Positions 30,699 to 38,751 of a stretch of 64,000 nt of DNA are shown piece by piece. Every line of letters starts with the position of its first letter. The first letter of the stretch is position 1. The notes under the pieces are model-generated. The model had not been told where the DNA came from. It saw only the letters and a list, made by a program, of their open reading frames with translations, and did not search any database. Origin of the DNA: Rhizobium rhizogenes NBRC 13257 (GTDB lineage: Bacteria > Pseudomonadota > Alphaproteobacteria > Rhizobiales > Rhizobiaceae). Location: contig NZ_BAYX01000001.1 in assembly GCF_000696095.1 (NCBI RefSeq), forward strand, positions 310,001 to 374,000, given 5' to 3'. A program made the translations under genes and the position numbers.

Positions 30699-30740
30699 CA
30701 CATAGCCCGCTAAATCCGCGTGGATTTAACGGGCTATGTG
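30699..30740. repeat. 19-bp near-perfect inverted repeat upstream of azlC
   Basis: CACATAGCCCGCTAAATCC at 30699-30717 and GGATTTAACGGGCTATGTG at 30722-30740 are complementary except for one position, with a 4-bp spacer. It lies between the divergent azlC and DUF2164 genes. There is no flanking T tract, so it is an operator, a cruciform or a small dispersed repeat rather than a terminator. Confidence 0.7.
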
Positions 30741-30903
30741 CGGAGCAAAAATACAACTGGCTTTGCGCGTCCGGTGGGATGCGCGGCGCACGGAGGAGCT
30801 GTAAGCTGGGGAGGGAGCATCGGCAATTCAATTTCCTTGATAGGACAATCGATTCCGTTGAACAGCCGATGGGATATGTCCACGAAACACCTGGGTGTCA
30901 TCG

Positions 30904-31155
30904 ATGAAGAAAATCACCTTCCCGAAGGAAGAAAAGGCCGCGATCGTGGTCCGCCTTCAGAAATATTTCGCCGACGAACTTGATCAGACGATCGGCACGC
31001 TGCCGGCTGAATTCCTGCTCGATTTCTTCACCACCGAAATCGGCCCGCATTTTTACAATCAGGGCCTGCGCGACGCCCATGCGGCGCTGATGACCAAGAT
31101 GGAGGATTTTGGCGAGGCGATCTATCTGCTGGAGAGGGAGGCGGAGAAGCGCTGA
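30904..31155 (+). CDS. DUF2164 family protein
   Basis: The product is an 83-aa soluble acidic/basic protein of unknown function. The sequence KKITFPKEEKAAIVVRLQKY, then FADELDQTIGTLPAEFLLDFF and IGPHFYNQGLRDA, matches the DUF2164 pattern: an N-terminal basic strand, then conserved ELD..IG and GP.FYN.GL motifs. The ATG 30904 is preferred over a GTG at 30895 because the family begins with the KKI segment. It is convergent with panB, whose stop is 6 bp away. Confidence 0.82.
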   Translation: MKKITFPKEEKAAIVVRLQKYFADELDQTIGTLPAEFLLDFFTTEIGPHFYNQGLRDAHAALMTKMEDFGEAIYLLEREAEKR

Positions 31156-31161
31156 TCGGCT

Positions 31162-31983
31162 TTATTTCTTCGGTTGGAACGTATGCTCCGGCCCCGGAAA
31201 CGTCCGCGCCTTCACCTCTTCCGCATAGGCTTCCACCGCCTTTGAAACCGTCGGCGCCAGCTGAGCGAAGTGCTTCACGAAGCGAGGTTTGAAATCGCTG
31301 AAGAGGCCGAGCATGTCGTCGGAGACGAGGATCTGGCCGTCGCAGGCGGGTGAGGCGCCGATCCCGATGGTTGGGATACCGACCGAAGCGGTGATCTCGC
31401 GAGCAAGGGCTTCGACGGTGCCCTCGACGAGGAGCGCGAAGGCGCCGGCTTGCTCGATGGCTTTCGCATCCCGACGGATCTTATCGGCTTCTTCTTCCGA
31501 GCGGCCGAGCGCGCGATAGCCGCCTGCCGTTTTCACCTGTTGCGGCATCAGCCCGACATGGCCGAAGACCGGCACGCCGCGAGCGGTCAGGAATGCGACG
31601 GTCTCAGCCATTTCCTCGCCGCCCTCCAGCTTGACGCCGTCGCTGCCGGTTTCTTTCAGGATCCGAACCGCATTGCGGAAGGCTTGCTCTTTCGATTCCT
31701 GATAGGAGCCGAAGGGCATGTCGACGATGACGCAGGCCTTTTGGACGCCGCGCATGACGCCTTGGCCATGCGCAATCATCATGTCCAGCGTCACGCCCAC
31801 AGTCGATTCCATCCCGTAGAGCACCATGCCAAGGGAATCACCCACCAGAAGCAGGTCGCAATGCGGGTCGAGCAGCCGGGCGATTGACGTCGTATAGGCC
31901 GTCAGGCTGACGATCGGGCGGGTGCCCTTCATCGCCTCGATCTGGGAGGTGGTGTTGCGTCTAGTCAGTCCGGTAGCGCTCAT
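31162..31983 (-). CDS. panB: 3-methyl-2-oxobutanoate hydroxymethyltransferase PanB
   Basis: PanB makes ketopantoate from 2-oxoisovalerate and methylenetetrahydrofolate in pantothenate synthesis. The product has 273 aa. Motifs include the start of the TIM barrel [20 protein letters not shown], the metal/substrate loop [33 protein letters not shown] and HVGLMPQQV. The ATG is one base after the panC stop region, giving the operon panC-panB in that order on the minus strand. Confidence 0.96.
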   Translation of the reverse strand: MSATGLTRRNTTSQIEAMKGTRPIVSLTAYTTSIARLLDPHCDLLLVGDSLGMVLYGMESTVGVTLDMMIAHGQGVMRGVQKACVIVDMPFGSYQESKEQAFRNAVRILKETGSDGVKLEGGEEMAETVAFLTARGVPVFGHVGLMPQQVKTAGGYRALGRSEEEADKIRRDAKAIEQAGAFALLVEGTVEALAREITASVGIPTIGIGASPACDGQILVSDDMLGLFSDFKPRFVKHFAQLAPTVSKAVEAYAEEVKARTFPGPEHTFQPKK

Positions 31984-31984
31984 G

Positions 31985-32860
31985 TCAGGCCGCCTTTTCG
32001 CTGGCGGCCTGCTTGCGGCCGATGATGCGGTTGTCGAGCAGGCGGGTTGCGCCGATGCGTACGAAGAGGGCGACGAGGATGGGCTGGCCCTGCAGGTTTG
32101 TCAGCGGCTCCAGCGTGTCGGGATGGCGGACGGCGGTGACTTCGGACGTCGCAAATGGTTCGCTGGCGATGAAGTCGCGCAGTGCCGCTTCGAATGCGAT
32201 GGGATCGTCGGCGCCCTCGTTATAGAGTCGTTCGGCTTCGGCCAGCGCCTTCGGCACGATGACGGCGGCGGCACGCTGTTCCGTCGAGAGGTAGACGTTG
32301 CGTGAGGATAGCGCCAGGCCATCGGCATCACGGACCGTCGGCACCGGCACGACGCGGACCGGTTGGGCCAGATCCTCCACCATGCGGCGGATGATCGCCA
32401 CCTGCTGATAATCTTTCTCGCCGAAATAGGCGCTGTCGGGCTGGACGATATTGAAAAGCTTGGTGACAACAGTGGCGACGCCGGCGAAGTGGCCGGGGCG
32501 AACAGCGCCTTCCAGCTCCGTGCCGAGCTTCGGCACGTCGACAACCGTTTCCATTGGCCGGGGATACATGTCGGCGACGCCGGGCGCGAAGATGAAATCG
32601 ACCTTGCCGTCCCGCAGTATGGCGCTGTCCCGCTCGAGATCGCGCGGATATTTCGCCAGATCTTCGTTGGTGCCGAATTGCAGCGGATTGACGAAGATGG
32701 AGACGACGACGATGTCGTTTTCAGCTCTGGCGCGGGAAACCAGTTCCATGTGACCGGCATGCAGATAGCCCATGGTCGGCACCAGGCCGATGCTTTTGCC
32801 GGCTCTGCGATGCGCGGCAAGCCGTTCGCGCAATGCGGCTATCGTGCTGATCGTTTCCAT
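31985..32860 (-). CDS. panC: Pantoate--beta-alanine ligase PanC
   Basis: PanC condenses pantoate with beta-alanine through a pantoyl-adenylate. The ATG 32860 ([17 protein letters not shown]) follows GAGGAGCATC and gives 291 aa. A longer frame to 32953 adds an unconserved basic leader. The nucleotidyltransferase motifs are [10 protein letters not shown] (HIGH-like), [26 protein letters not shown] and SSRNVYLS (KMSKS-like). It is the first gene of a panC-panB operon. Confidence 0.96.
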   Translation of the reverse strand: METISTIAALRERLAAHRRAGKSIGLVPTMGYLHAGHMELVSRARAENDIVVVSIFVNPLQFGTNEDLAKYPRDLERDSAILRDGKVDFIFAPGVADMYPRPMETVVDVPKLGTELEGAVRPGHFAGVATVVTKLFNIVQPDSAYFGEKDYQQVAIIRRMVEDLAQPVRVVPVPTVRDADGLALSSRNVYLSTEQRAAAVIVPKALAEAERLYNEGADDPIAFEAALRDFIASEPFATSEVTAVRHPDTLEPLTNLQGQPILVALFVRIGATRLLDNRIIGRKQAASEKAA

Positions 32861-33201
32861 GATGCTCCTCCACGGACGCGCCGCCCGACGCTTGTCCGTC
32901 TCCCGTCTTTTGATTTTGGCGGCTCTTCTAACGTGTGCAGTGCAAAAAGGCAATTCAAGGAGAGGCGGTCATCCGCTCTCGTGGTTCGAGACGGCCTTGC
33001 TGTCTTCCTCACCATGAGGGCTAACCCTCCGGGCAATCTAATGCCAAATCAGCGCTTGCGAGCAGCGCCGCGTTCACTCCACCTCATGCTGAGGTGCGCA
33101 GCCCAAAGGGCAGCGCCTCGAAGGATTGGGGCGGCCCGGATCCATCAAAGCTTTTCATATAACTTAGCGTTTTTCTCAATCTTTTGCTGTTAGCTGCCGC
33201 C
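32861..33201. other. Intergenic region between panC and the flippase gene
   Basis: These 341 bp between divergent genes hold the panC promoter side, a repeat unit at 33075-33135 (listed separately) and the flippase leader. No ORF was supported. Confidence 0.4.
33075..33135. repeat. Dispersed palindromic intergenic repeat
   Basis: Successive stems CCTCA / TGAGG and AGCCC / GGGC(A) are followed by CGCCTCGAAGGATTGGG. This layout matches an intergenic repeat that I recall as common in rhizobial genomes (CTCATxCTGAGG ... CCTCGAAGGATG). Copy number elsewhere could not be tested here. Confidence 0.5.
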
Positions 33202-34599
33202 ATGGCGAAGATCGTGGCATTGGCGGCATATTTTTATCAGGCAGCGATTGCCTTCGGGTTGCTGATCGCGGTGGCGCATCTGTTGGCGCCGGCGGATTAT
33301 GCCGCCTATTCGTTGTTCATCTCTATCAGCCAGTTCGCGGCGATCTTCTGTTTCGAGTGGATCCGCTTTGCCTGCAGCCGCTTCTATCCCGGCCAGGCGC
33401 TTGGCAGCGAGGCGGCGGAGCGTACGGCATTGAGCATCGAGTTTGCCGCCTGCGCCGTGATCTGCATTCTGGTTGCCGGTGTTTCGATCTTCTTTGCCGT
33501 ATCGCCCCAGATTGCGGTGCTCGGCTGCCTTGTGGTCATCCTTCAGGGTGGCAGTGACCTGCATCTGACCATGCTGCGCTTTCGCCAGGAATTTCACGCC
33601 TTTTCACGCCTGCAGGGCTCCCGCGCCACCATTCTGGCCATTGGCACGCTGGCGGGTGCGGCGATCGCGCCGAATTTCACTTCTACGGTGGCGGGCCTGC
33701 TCGGTGGTTATGTCGCCTATAGCATCCTGGCGATGTTTCTTACCCGCAACAGCCTCCGCGAGGCGGCGGGTTTTCAGCCGCCGCTGGTCAGAAAACATTT
33801 CGTTTATGGCAGTGTGGCGGCTGGAGCCTCGGTCATCGGGCTTCTGGCGCCGCTTGGTCTGAAATCGATCCTGACGGCGGTCTTGGGGGCAGGTGGTGCT
33901 GCGGGCGCGCTGCTGGCGCTTGATCTGCTGCAGCGGCCTTTCGTGCTCATTGTCGCGGCTCTGCAGGCGATCCAATATCCCGATGTGGTGGCGACCTATG
34001 ATCGCGAGGGCGCCACACCGGCGTTCCGGCGGCAGCTTGGCGGCTATTATTCACTGCTATCGGGTTTCACGCTGATGACGGCGGCGGGGATTTTCGCGCT
34101 GCTACAGCCGGTCGGTCATTTCGTCATCGCACCCGGTCTGCGCGAGGGCTTTCTCAGTGCTGCGCCGTTTGTCACCGGCCTTGCCGTCTGCCGGGCCTTG
34201 ACACTGAATATGCTGCCGACGCCGGCGCATCTGCGCCATCGGCTATTGGCGATCTTTCTGCTGGCGGTGGTGGATTGCGTGCTGCTCAATGCCGGGGCTT
34301 TGGCGGGCGGCTATCTTCATTCCTTCAGCGACGGCGCGCTGATGGCGGGCGGCATGGTCGGCGCGCTGATCGCGATGGTGATTGGGGGGAAGGTGCTGAT
34401 GGCATTGCCCTTCGATTTCGTCTGGCAGCCGGTCGTGCTTTCCGCCGTCGGACTTGCCGTGCCGGTTCTTGCGACTGTTGGCTTCGACTATTCGCTATGG
34501 ATCTCGGTTGGAGCGGGGATTATCGGTGGCGGTGTCTTCTGCCTGCTCGGCCTCTACAGCTATTTCGTCACGATGTTCCGCCCACGGCTGGCATCGTAG
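33202..34599 (+). CDS. Polysaccharide flippase-like membrane protein (MOP/Wzx type)
   Basis: The product is a 465-aa inner-membrane protein with about twelve to fourteen hydrophobic segments. The N-terminal pattern MAKIVALAAYFYQAAIAFGL with HLLAPADYAAYSLFISISQF resembles MOP-superfamily polysaccharide exporters (Wzx/RfbX). These flip lipid-linked oligosaccharides. The ATG 33202 is chosen over the upstream TTG 33184. The stop lies 1 bp from that of a glycosyltransferase gene on the other strand, so the two probably serve one surface glycan, but no polymerase or initiating transferase is present. Confidence 0.72.
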   Translation: MAKIVALAAYFYQAAIAFGLLIAVAHLLAPADYAAYSLFISISQFAAIFCFEWIRFACSRFYPGQALGSEAAERTALSIEFAACAVICILVAGVSIFFAVSPQIAVLGCLVVILQGGSDLHLTMLRFRQEFHAFSRLQGSRATILAIGTLAGAAIAPNFTSTVAGLLGGYVAYSILAMFLTRNSLREAAGFQPPLVRKHFVYGSVAAGASVIGLLAPLGLKSILTAVLGAGGAAGALLALDLLQRPFVLIVAALQAIQYPDVVATYDREGATPAFRRQLGGYYSLLSGFTLMTAAGIFALLQPVGHFVIAPGLREGFLSAAPFVTGLAVCRALTLNMLPTPAHLRHRLLAIFLLAVVDCVLLNAGALAGGYLHSFSDGALMAGGMVGALIAMVIGGKVLMALPFDFVWQPVVLSAVGLAVPVLATVGFDYSLWISVGAGIIGGGVFCLLGLYSYFVTMFRPRLAS

Positions 34600-34600
34600 C

Positions 34601-35686
34601 TCAGAGACTTTCGAGTATTCTCAGCACCTTTTCGGCGCTGCTATCCCAGGAGAAGCGGGCGACATTTTCATGGCCTTTTTGGCGGAGATCTGCGCGCAAC
34701 GCCTCATCGTCGGCTATCCGACGCATGGCTGTGACCAGCTCATCCTGCTTCGTTGGATCGAAATAGAGCGCGGCGATGCCCGAGGCTTCGCGCACGGCGG
34801 GGATATCGGCCGCAAGCACAGGGCAGCCCTGCGTCATGGCTTCCAGCGGCGGAATGCCGAAACCCTCATAGAGGCTCGGAAAGACGAAGGCGGTGGCATG
34901 GCGCTCGAGTGCCGCGATTTCCGCATCGCTCAGCCGGCCGGGGAAAAGCATGTGGTCATTGGATTGAGGGCCTTCCGATTTGAATACGCTCGGCGCGGTG
35001 CCGCCGACGACCACCAGCTTTTGATCGGGATCGCCAAGTGCCTCGAAGGCACGGATGGCGAAATCGAGGTTCTTGTTCGGTTTCATCGTGCCGACCAGCA
35101 GGAAGAAGCCGTTCCTCTTGAGGCCCAGACGCTGGATGATGGTTTCGTCCGGCTCGATGGCGGCGAAATGATCGACGGCGTTATAGACGACATCGATGCC
35201 GTCTGTGGGGACGCGGAAGACAGAGGCCAGCTCCTTGCGGGAGAAGTCCGAGACAGTGCCGATCTTCGCCGTGCGGGTCAGCACTGAGCCGAGCGCGCCA
35301 TGCAGCAGCCGATAGCTGCGCTTGAACGACTGCGGATGTCGGAAGATCGTCACGTCATGGATGATCACAGCCTGATGGCGATGCAGCAGCGGACCGCTGC
35401 CGCCGAAGCCGATCAGAAGGTCGCCTCGGGAGCGGGCAAGCAGCGCCGTCTGCTCCCAGAGATGACCAGGGCCTGAACCGAAAGCGTCGATCGATATGGC
35501 CGAGAGTTCGATATCGACCGGCGTGTTGCGCGGCACCGCCAGCCGCCAGTTTGCGCCCTTCAGTACGCCAGGCACAGCACCGGCGGCGATCTTGCGGTCG
35601 AGTGCCAGCGTCAGCTCTCGCGCAAAGCGCTGCACGCCTGACAGAGGCTGGCCGAGAAAACGCCCGTTGATGGTGATCGACTGCAC
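34601..35686 (-). CDS. Glycosyltransferase family 4 (GT-B) protein
   Basis: This 361-aa cytoplasmic glycosyltransferase starts at GTG 35686 (MQSITINGRFLGQPLSGVQRF). The GT4 C-terminal domain is clear: FLLVGTMKPNKNLDFAIRAF, then VFPSLYEGFGIPPLEAMTQG with the E-x7-E nucleotide-sugar motif, and CPVLAADIPAVREASG. The N-terminal domain has the GVQRFARELTLAL acceptor loop. It is most similar in layout to mannosyl- or rhamnosyltransferases of exopolysaccharide synthesis. The sugar is unknown. It is convergent with the flippase-like gene. Confidence 0.87.
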   Translation of the reverse strand: MQSITINGRFLGQPLSGVQRFARELTLALDRKIAAGAVPGVLKGANWRLAVPRNTPVDIELSAISIDAFGSGPGHLWEQTALLARSRGDLLIGFGGSGPLLHRHQAVIIHDVTIFRHPQSFKRSYRLLHGALGSVLTRTAKIGTVSDFSRKELASVFRVPTDGIDVVYNAVDHFAAIEPDETIIQRLGLKRNGFFLLVGTMKPNKNLDFAIRAFEALGDPDQKLVVVGGTAPSVFKSEGPQSNDHMLFPGRLSDAEIAALERHATAFVFPSLYEGFGIPPLEAMTQGCPVLAADIPAVREASGIAALYFDPTKQDELVTAMRRIADDEALRADLRQKGHENVARFSWDSSAEKVLRILESL

Positions 35687-35765
35687 ACGAGTATCCCGAT
35701 TTTCTAATATCGGGAATAGCTTGCGCCATTTTCTTTAGAGAAGCTTTAGCCTGGGATAAGAGATT

Positions 35766-36389
35766 TTAAGCAAGAGCGACTTTGCTGCTGATAATGGCGA
35801 CGCCGCGCGTCCGCATCTCGTTGATCGCCGCTTGAACGCCGGCTGGATCGATGCCGCGGCTGGCATCCTCGATGAAGCGAACGATAACGCCCGGCAGCAT
35901 CTCGACGGCGTCGAGCGCCGAGAATTTCACGCAATAGTCCGTCGCTAGCCCACAGAGATCAAGCTCGGTCACGCCCTCTGCGCGCAGCTGCGCGGCAAGG
36001 CCGGTGAGGGCCGCCTGATCATTATCGCGGAAGGCCGAGTAGCTGTCGACATCCGGCTTTTGACCCTTCTGCTGGATGAAATCGATGCCGTCGACATGGA
36101 GGGCGGGGTGAAGCCGGGCGTCCTCGGTATTTTGCACGCAATGGTCCGGCCACATCATCTGCGGCTTGCCGGAGAGCATGCCCATTTCGAAGGGTTTCTT
36201 GCCGGGATGGGCGGAGGCGAAGCTGCCATGGCCGGCGGGGTGCCAGTCCTGGGAGGCGAGGACCATGTCGTATTTGCCGCTGTCGATGAGCTTGTTGGCA
36301 ACAGGCACCACCTGATCGCCTTCGGGAACCGGCAGATTGCCACCGGGGCAGAAACCGTTCTGGATGTCGATCAGCAGCAATGCTTTCAT
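35766..36389 (-). CDS. pncA: Nicotinamidase / pyrazinamidase PncA
   Basis: PncA hydrolyses nicotinamide to nicotinate for NAD salvage and also activates pyrazinamide. The ATG 36389 (MKALLLIDIQNGFCPGG) follows GGAAGGACAA and gives 207 aa. The catalytic triad is visible as D8, K111 (GQKPDVDSYSAF) and C153 (LATDYCVKF). The metal ligands are D48 and H50 (QDWHPAGH) plus H83 (WPDHCVQ). An upstream extension to 36473 crosses the hairpin at 36455-36487 and is not used. Confidence 0.95.
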   Translation of the reverse strand: MKALLLIDIQNGFCPGGNLPVPEGDQVVPVANKLIDSGKYDMVLASQDWHPAGHGSFASAHPGKKPFEMGMLSGKPQMMWPDHCVQNTEDARLHPALHVDGIDFIQQKGQKPDVDSYSAFRDNDQAALTGLAAQLRAEGVTELDLCGLATDYCVKFSALDAVEMLPGVIVRFIEDASRGIDPAGVQAAINEMRTRGVAIISSKVALA

Positions 36390-36454
36390 GAGGCTTGTCC
36401 TTCCGTTTCTGTTGCGCTGCACGATGCCAAGCGTTGCGCCGCGGATCAAGCCTT

Positions 36455-36487
36455 TTGCGCCGCGCCTGATCATCAGGCGCGGCGCAA
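36455..36487. repeat. 16-bp perfect inverted repeat between gluP and pncA
   Basis: TTGCGCCGCGCCTGAT and ATCAGGCGCGGCGCAA are separated by one base. It lies 15 bp after the gluP stop and 66 bp before the pncA start, both genes being on the minus strand. The minus strand lacks a T tract after it, so termination there would be weak. It may stabilise the gluP 3' end. Confidence 0.7.
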
Positions 36488-36501
36488 TGGTTTTCGAAAG
36501 C

Positions 36502-37785
36502 TTACGAGGGCTTGTGACCCTTCAGGCCGTAGAAGGCGATATAGACGTAGCAGATGATCGGCATCAGGAAGGCGAGGTGGATGCCGATGGTGTCGGCAAG
36601 CCCACCCTGGATCATTGGCAGGACGGCGCCGCCGACGATGGCGAGGCAAAGAATGCCGGAGCCCTGGCTCGTATATTTGCCGAGGCCATGCAGCGCCAGG
36701 CTGAAGATCGTCGGGAACATGATCGAGTTGAACAGGCCGATCGCCAGCACCGACCACATGGCGACATGGCCGGTCGTGAGCACGGTCACCAGAAGCAGGA
36801 TGGCGACGATAATCGCATTGAAGGCCAACGCCTTGCCATCGTCGACATGGCGCATGACCAGCGAGCCGATGAACCGGCCGATCATGGCGCCACCCCAGAA
36901 GTAAGAGACGTAATGCGCGGCTTCGGCCTCGGAGAAATGGGCGATATCCGGCTGGCTCAGGAAGTTGACGAGGAAGCTGCCGATGCTGACTTCAGCGCCG
37001 ACATAGAGGAAGATGCCGACCGCGCCGAGGACGAGGTGGCGATACTGCCAGGCGGAGCCGCCGCCGCGCATGGGTTCGATCGTTTCCTCATCTTCGACGT
37101 CGGGCAGTTTCAGTGCCGCAAAAATGGCGGCGAGCAGCAGGAAGGCTGCGCCGAGCATTAGGTAGGGGAGCTTCACCGCGCCGGCTTCAGCAAGCCTGAT
37201 GGCATCGAGCTGTTCCGGCGTGGCGTTGGTGGCAGCGACCGTTGCGGCCGAGAGGATCAGCATGGCGCCGAAGATCGGGGCGATGGTGGTGCCGAGCGAA
37301 TTGAAAGCCTGGGTGAGGTTCAGGCGGCTGGCGGCGGTATCCGGCGGGCCGAGCACGGTGACGTAAGGATTGGCCGCGACCTGCAGGATGGTGACGCCAG
37401 CGGCGAGCACGAAGAGGGCGCCCAGGAAGAGGGCGTAGATGCGGTAGCTGGCGGCCGGGATGAACAGGGCGCAGCCGATCGCGGCGATGACGAGGCCGAC
37501 GACGATGCCCCATTTATAGCTGATGCGCTTCACCAGCGCGCCTGCCGGCAGCGACACGATAAAATAGGCGCCGAAGAAGCAGAGCTGGATCAGCATCGAC
37601 TGGGTGTAGTTGAGCTGAAAGACACTCTTCAGGTGCGGCACCAGAATGTCGTTCAAGCAGGTAATGAAACCCCACATGAAAAAGAGTGAGGTGAGTGCGA
37701 TAAGCGCGAATTGATAATTACCCTGGCCCTGGTGCGCGGAGACGCGACCGCCGGCGGGCGCAGAGCTTGTTGCTATGCCAGCCAT
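36502..37785 (-). CDS. gluP: Glucose/galactose MFS transporter (FucP/GluP family)
   Basis: The product is a 427-aa inner-membrane sugar:H+ symporter with twelve helices. The family of Brucella GluP and E. coli FucP is indicated by [56 protein letters not shown] and [18 protein letters not shown]. The ATG 37785 ([13 protein letters not shown]) follows GAGGATAAAAAA. A longer in-frame leader to 37905 has no similarity to the family. A 19-bp palindrome (37917-37935), 132 bp upstream, is a likely operator of a LacI-type sugar regulator. Confidence 0.9.
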   Translation of the reverse strand: MAGIATSSAPAGGRVSAHQGQGNYQFALIALTSLFFMWGFITCLNDILVPHLKSVFQLNYTQSMLIQLCFFGAYFIVSLPAGALVKRISYKWGIVVGLVIAAIGCALFIPAASYRIYALFLGALFVLAAGVTILQVAANPYVTVLGPPDTAASRLNLTQAFNSLGTTIAPIFGAMLILSAATVAATNATPEQLDAIRLAEAGAVKLPYLMLGAAFLLLAAIFAALKLPDVEDEETIEPMRGGGSAWQYRHLVLGAVGIFLYVGAEVSIGSFLVNFLSQPDIAHFSEAEAAHYVSYFWGGAMIGRFIGSLVMRHVDDGKALAFNAIIVAILLLVTVLTTGHVAMWSVLAIGLFNSIMFPTIFSLALHGLGKYTSQGSGILCLAIVGGAVLPMIQGGLADTIGIHLAFLMPIICYVYIAFYGLKGHKPS

Positions 37786-37916
37786 TTTTTTATCCTCGAT
37801 TTTTGTTTTGCCAGCTTTCGATTGTCGATCGGGATGGGGAACCCGGAATGCGCCGAACGGCAGGCTGGCAACGGCTTGCCGAGAGATCGCGGGAGGCGCG
37901 ATCATTCGAAGCCGCT

Positions 37917-37935
37917 TAATCGATATAATCGATTA
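37917..37935. promoter_or_regulatory. Palindromic operator candidate upstream of gluP
   Basis: TAATCGATATAATCGATTA has two perfect 8-bp arms around ATA. The AATCGATT core is reminiscent of LacI-family operators near sugar uptake genes. No regulator gene is in the window. Confidence 0.5.
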
Positions 37936-38014
37936 GCCCCTGATTGGTAGCTTGCTAGCGATGTGGATTTTGCAATGCAGCAATGTTTGAGGCGGGAGGC
38001 TGGTGTTGCTCTCA

Positions 38015-38296
38015 CTACAACTCATAATATAGGTCGCGCCAATCCGGATTGGCGTTCTCGATAAGTTCGATTTTCCACTGGCGATACCAGCGTTTCAACG
38101 ATTTCTCGCGTTGGATGGCTGATACGATATCAGCGTGATCTTCATACCATACCAACCGTGTGCAACCGTATTTCCAGGCAAAACCGGGTGTTAGGCCTTC
38201 TCGATGCTCGTAAATTCGGCGCTCCAGATCGGAGGTGACGCCGATGTAGAGCGTGCCCCGTTTCTGATTGGTGATGATGTAAGTATATCCACCCAT
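38015..38296 (-). CDS. GIY-YIG nuclease domain protein (UPF0213/YhbQ-like)
   Basis: The product is a 93-aa single-domain protein. The GIY-YIG elements are YTYIITN and TLYIGVTSDLERRIYEHREG, with the catalytic Arg at residue 26 or 27 and the glutamate at 30. YGCTRLVWYE and AIQREKSLKRWYRQWK follow, as in many stand-alone GIY-YIG proteins of rhizobia. Such proteins may cleave DNA, but cellular roles are unknown. It is a single gene next to an inverted-repeat element and an orphan nuclease gene. Confidence 0.88.
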   Translation of the reverse strand: MGGYTYIITNQKRGTLYIGVTSDLERRIYEHREGLTPGFAWKYGCTRLVWYEDHADIVSAIQREKSLKRWYRQWKIELIENANPDWRDLYYEL

Positions 38297-38390
38297 GCGT
38301 GTATGATGCTGTGCGAATGACAGCCGTCAAGAGTGCAGAAAGTGGCTCACAGTACTTACGTTTGCCACCTTGGCTTAACACACACTCCGT

Positions 38391-38567
38391 CATCCTCGGG
38401 CTTGGCCCGAGGATCCACGCTCAAGCCTGGCAGTTTGTAAAACGGTACCGCCGCCAGAGGCTTTGGTTCCGACACTGCAGCTAGCGCTCTTTTCCTGTTG
38501 CCAAAAGCGAAGTTAAAGGTCGTGCAGAAATGCTTATGCCTGGATCCTCGGGCCAAGCCCGAGGATG
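38391..38567. repeat. 177-bp element bounded by 26-bp perfect inverted repeats
   Basis: The left arm (38391-38416) begins CATCCTCGGGCTTGGCC and the right arm (38542-38567) is its exact reverse complement. Each arm is itself a palindrome (ATCCTCGGGC / GCCCGAGGAT). The 125-bp interior has no ORF. The arrangement resembles rhizobial RIME-type mosaic elements or a MITE. No target-site duplication was obvious. Confidence 0.65.
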
Positions 38568-38751
38568 GCGGAGCATGTGGAGGATGCGGAGGCACGTGGG
38601 GAGTGCAGAGGTTTCTAGCAATCAAAAGTCTCGCTCTTGCGAAATAGGCGAGTTCAAAAAAATAAACTCAATTAAAAATATACACTCGCATCAATTGCAT
38701 CCGCTCGCGAATATAATATTGTTTGGCTGGGGATCAAATCGAGGGGCTGTC
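38568..38751 (+). promoter_or_regulatory. AT-rich upstream region of the orphan nuclease gene
   Basis: After the inverted-repeat element the base composition drops sharply (AAAAAAATAAACTCAATTAAAAATATACAC-like tract at 38656-38684). A TATAAT hexamer lies at 38712-38717 without a clear -35. GAGGGG at 38741-38746 is the ribosome-binding site of the next gene. Confidence 0.4.

Noticed and set aside
38530..38751. N-terminal extension of the orphan nuclease frame
   Set aside because: It reads through the right inverted-repeat arm and the AT-rich promoter tract. The ATG 38752 with GAGGGG is a better start.
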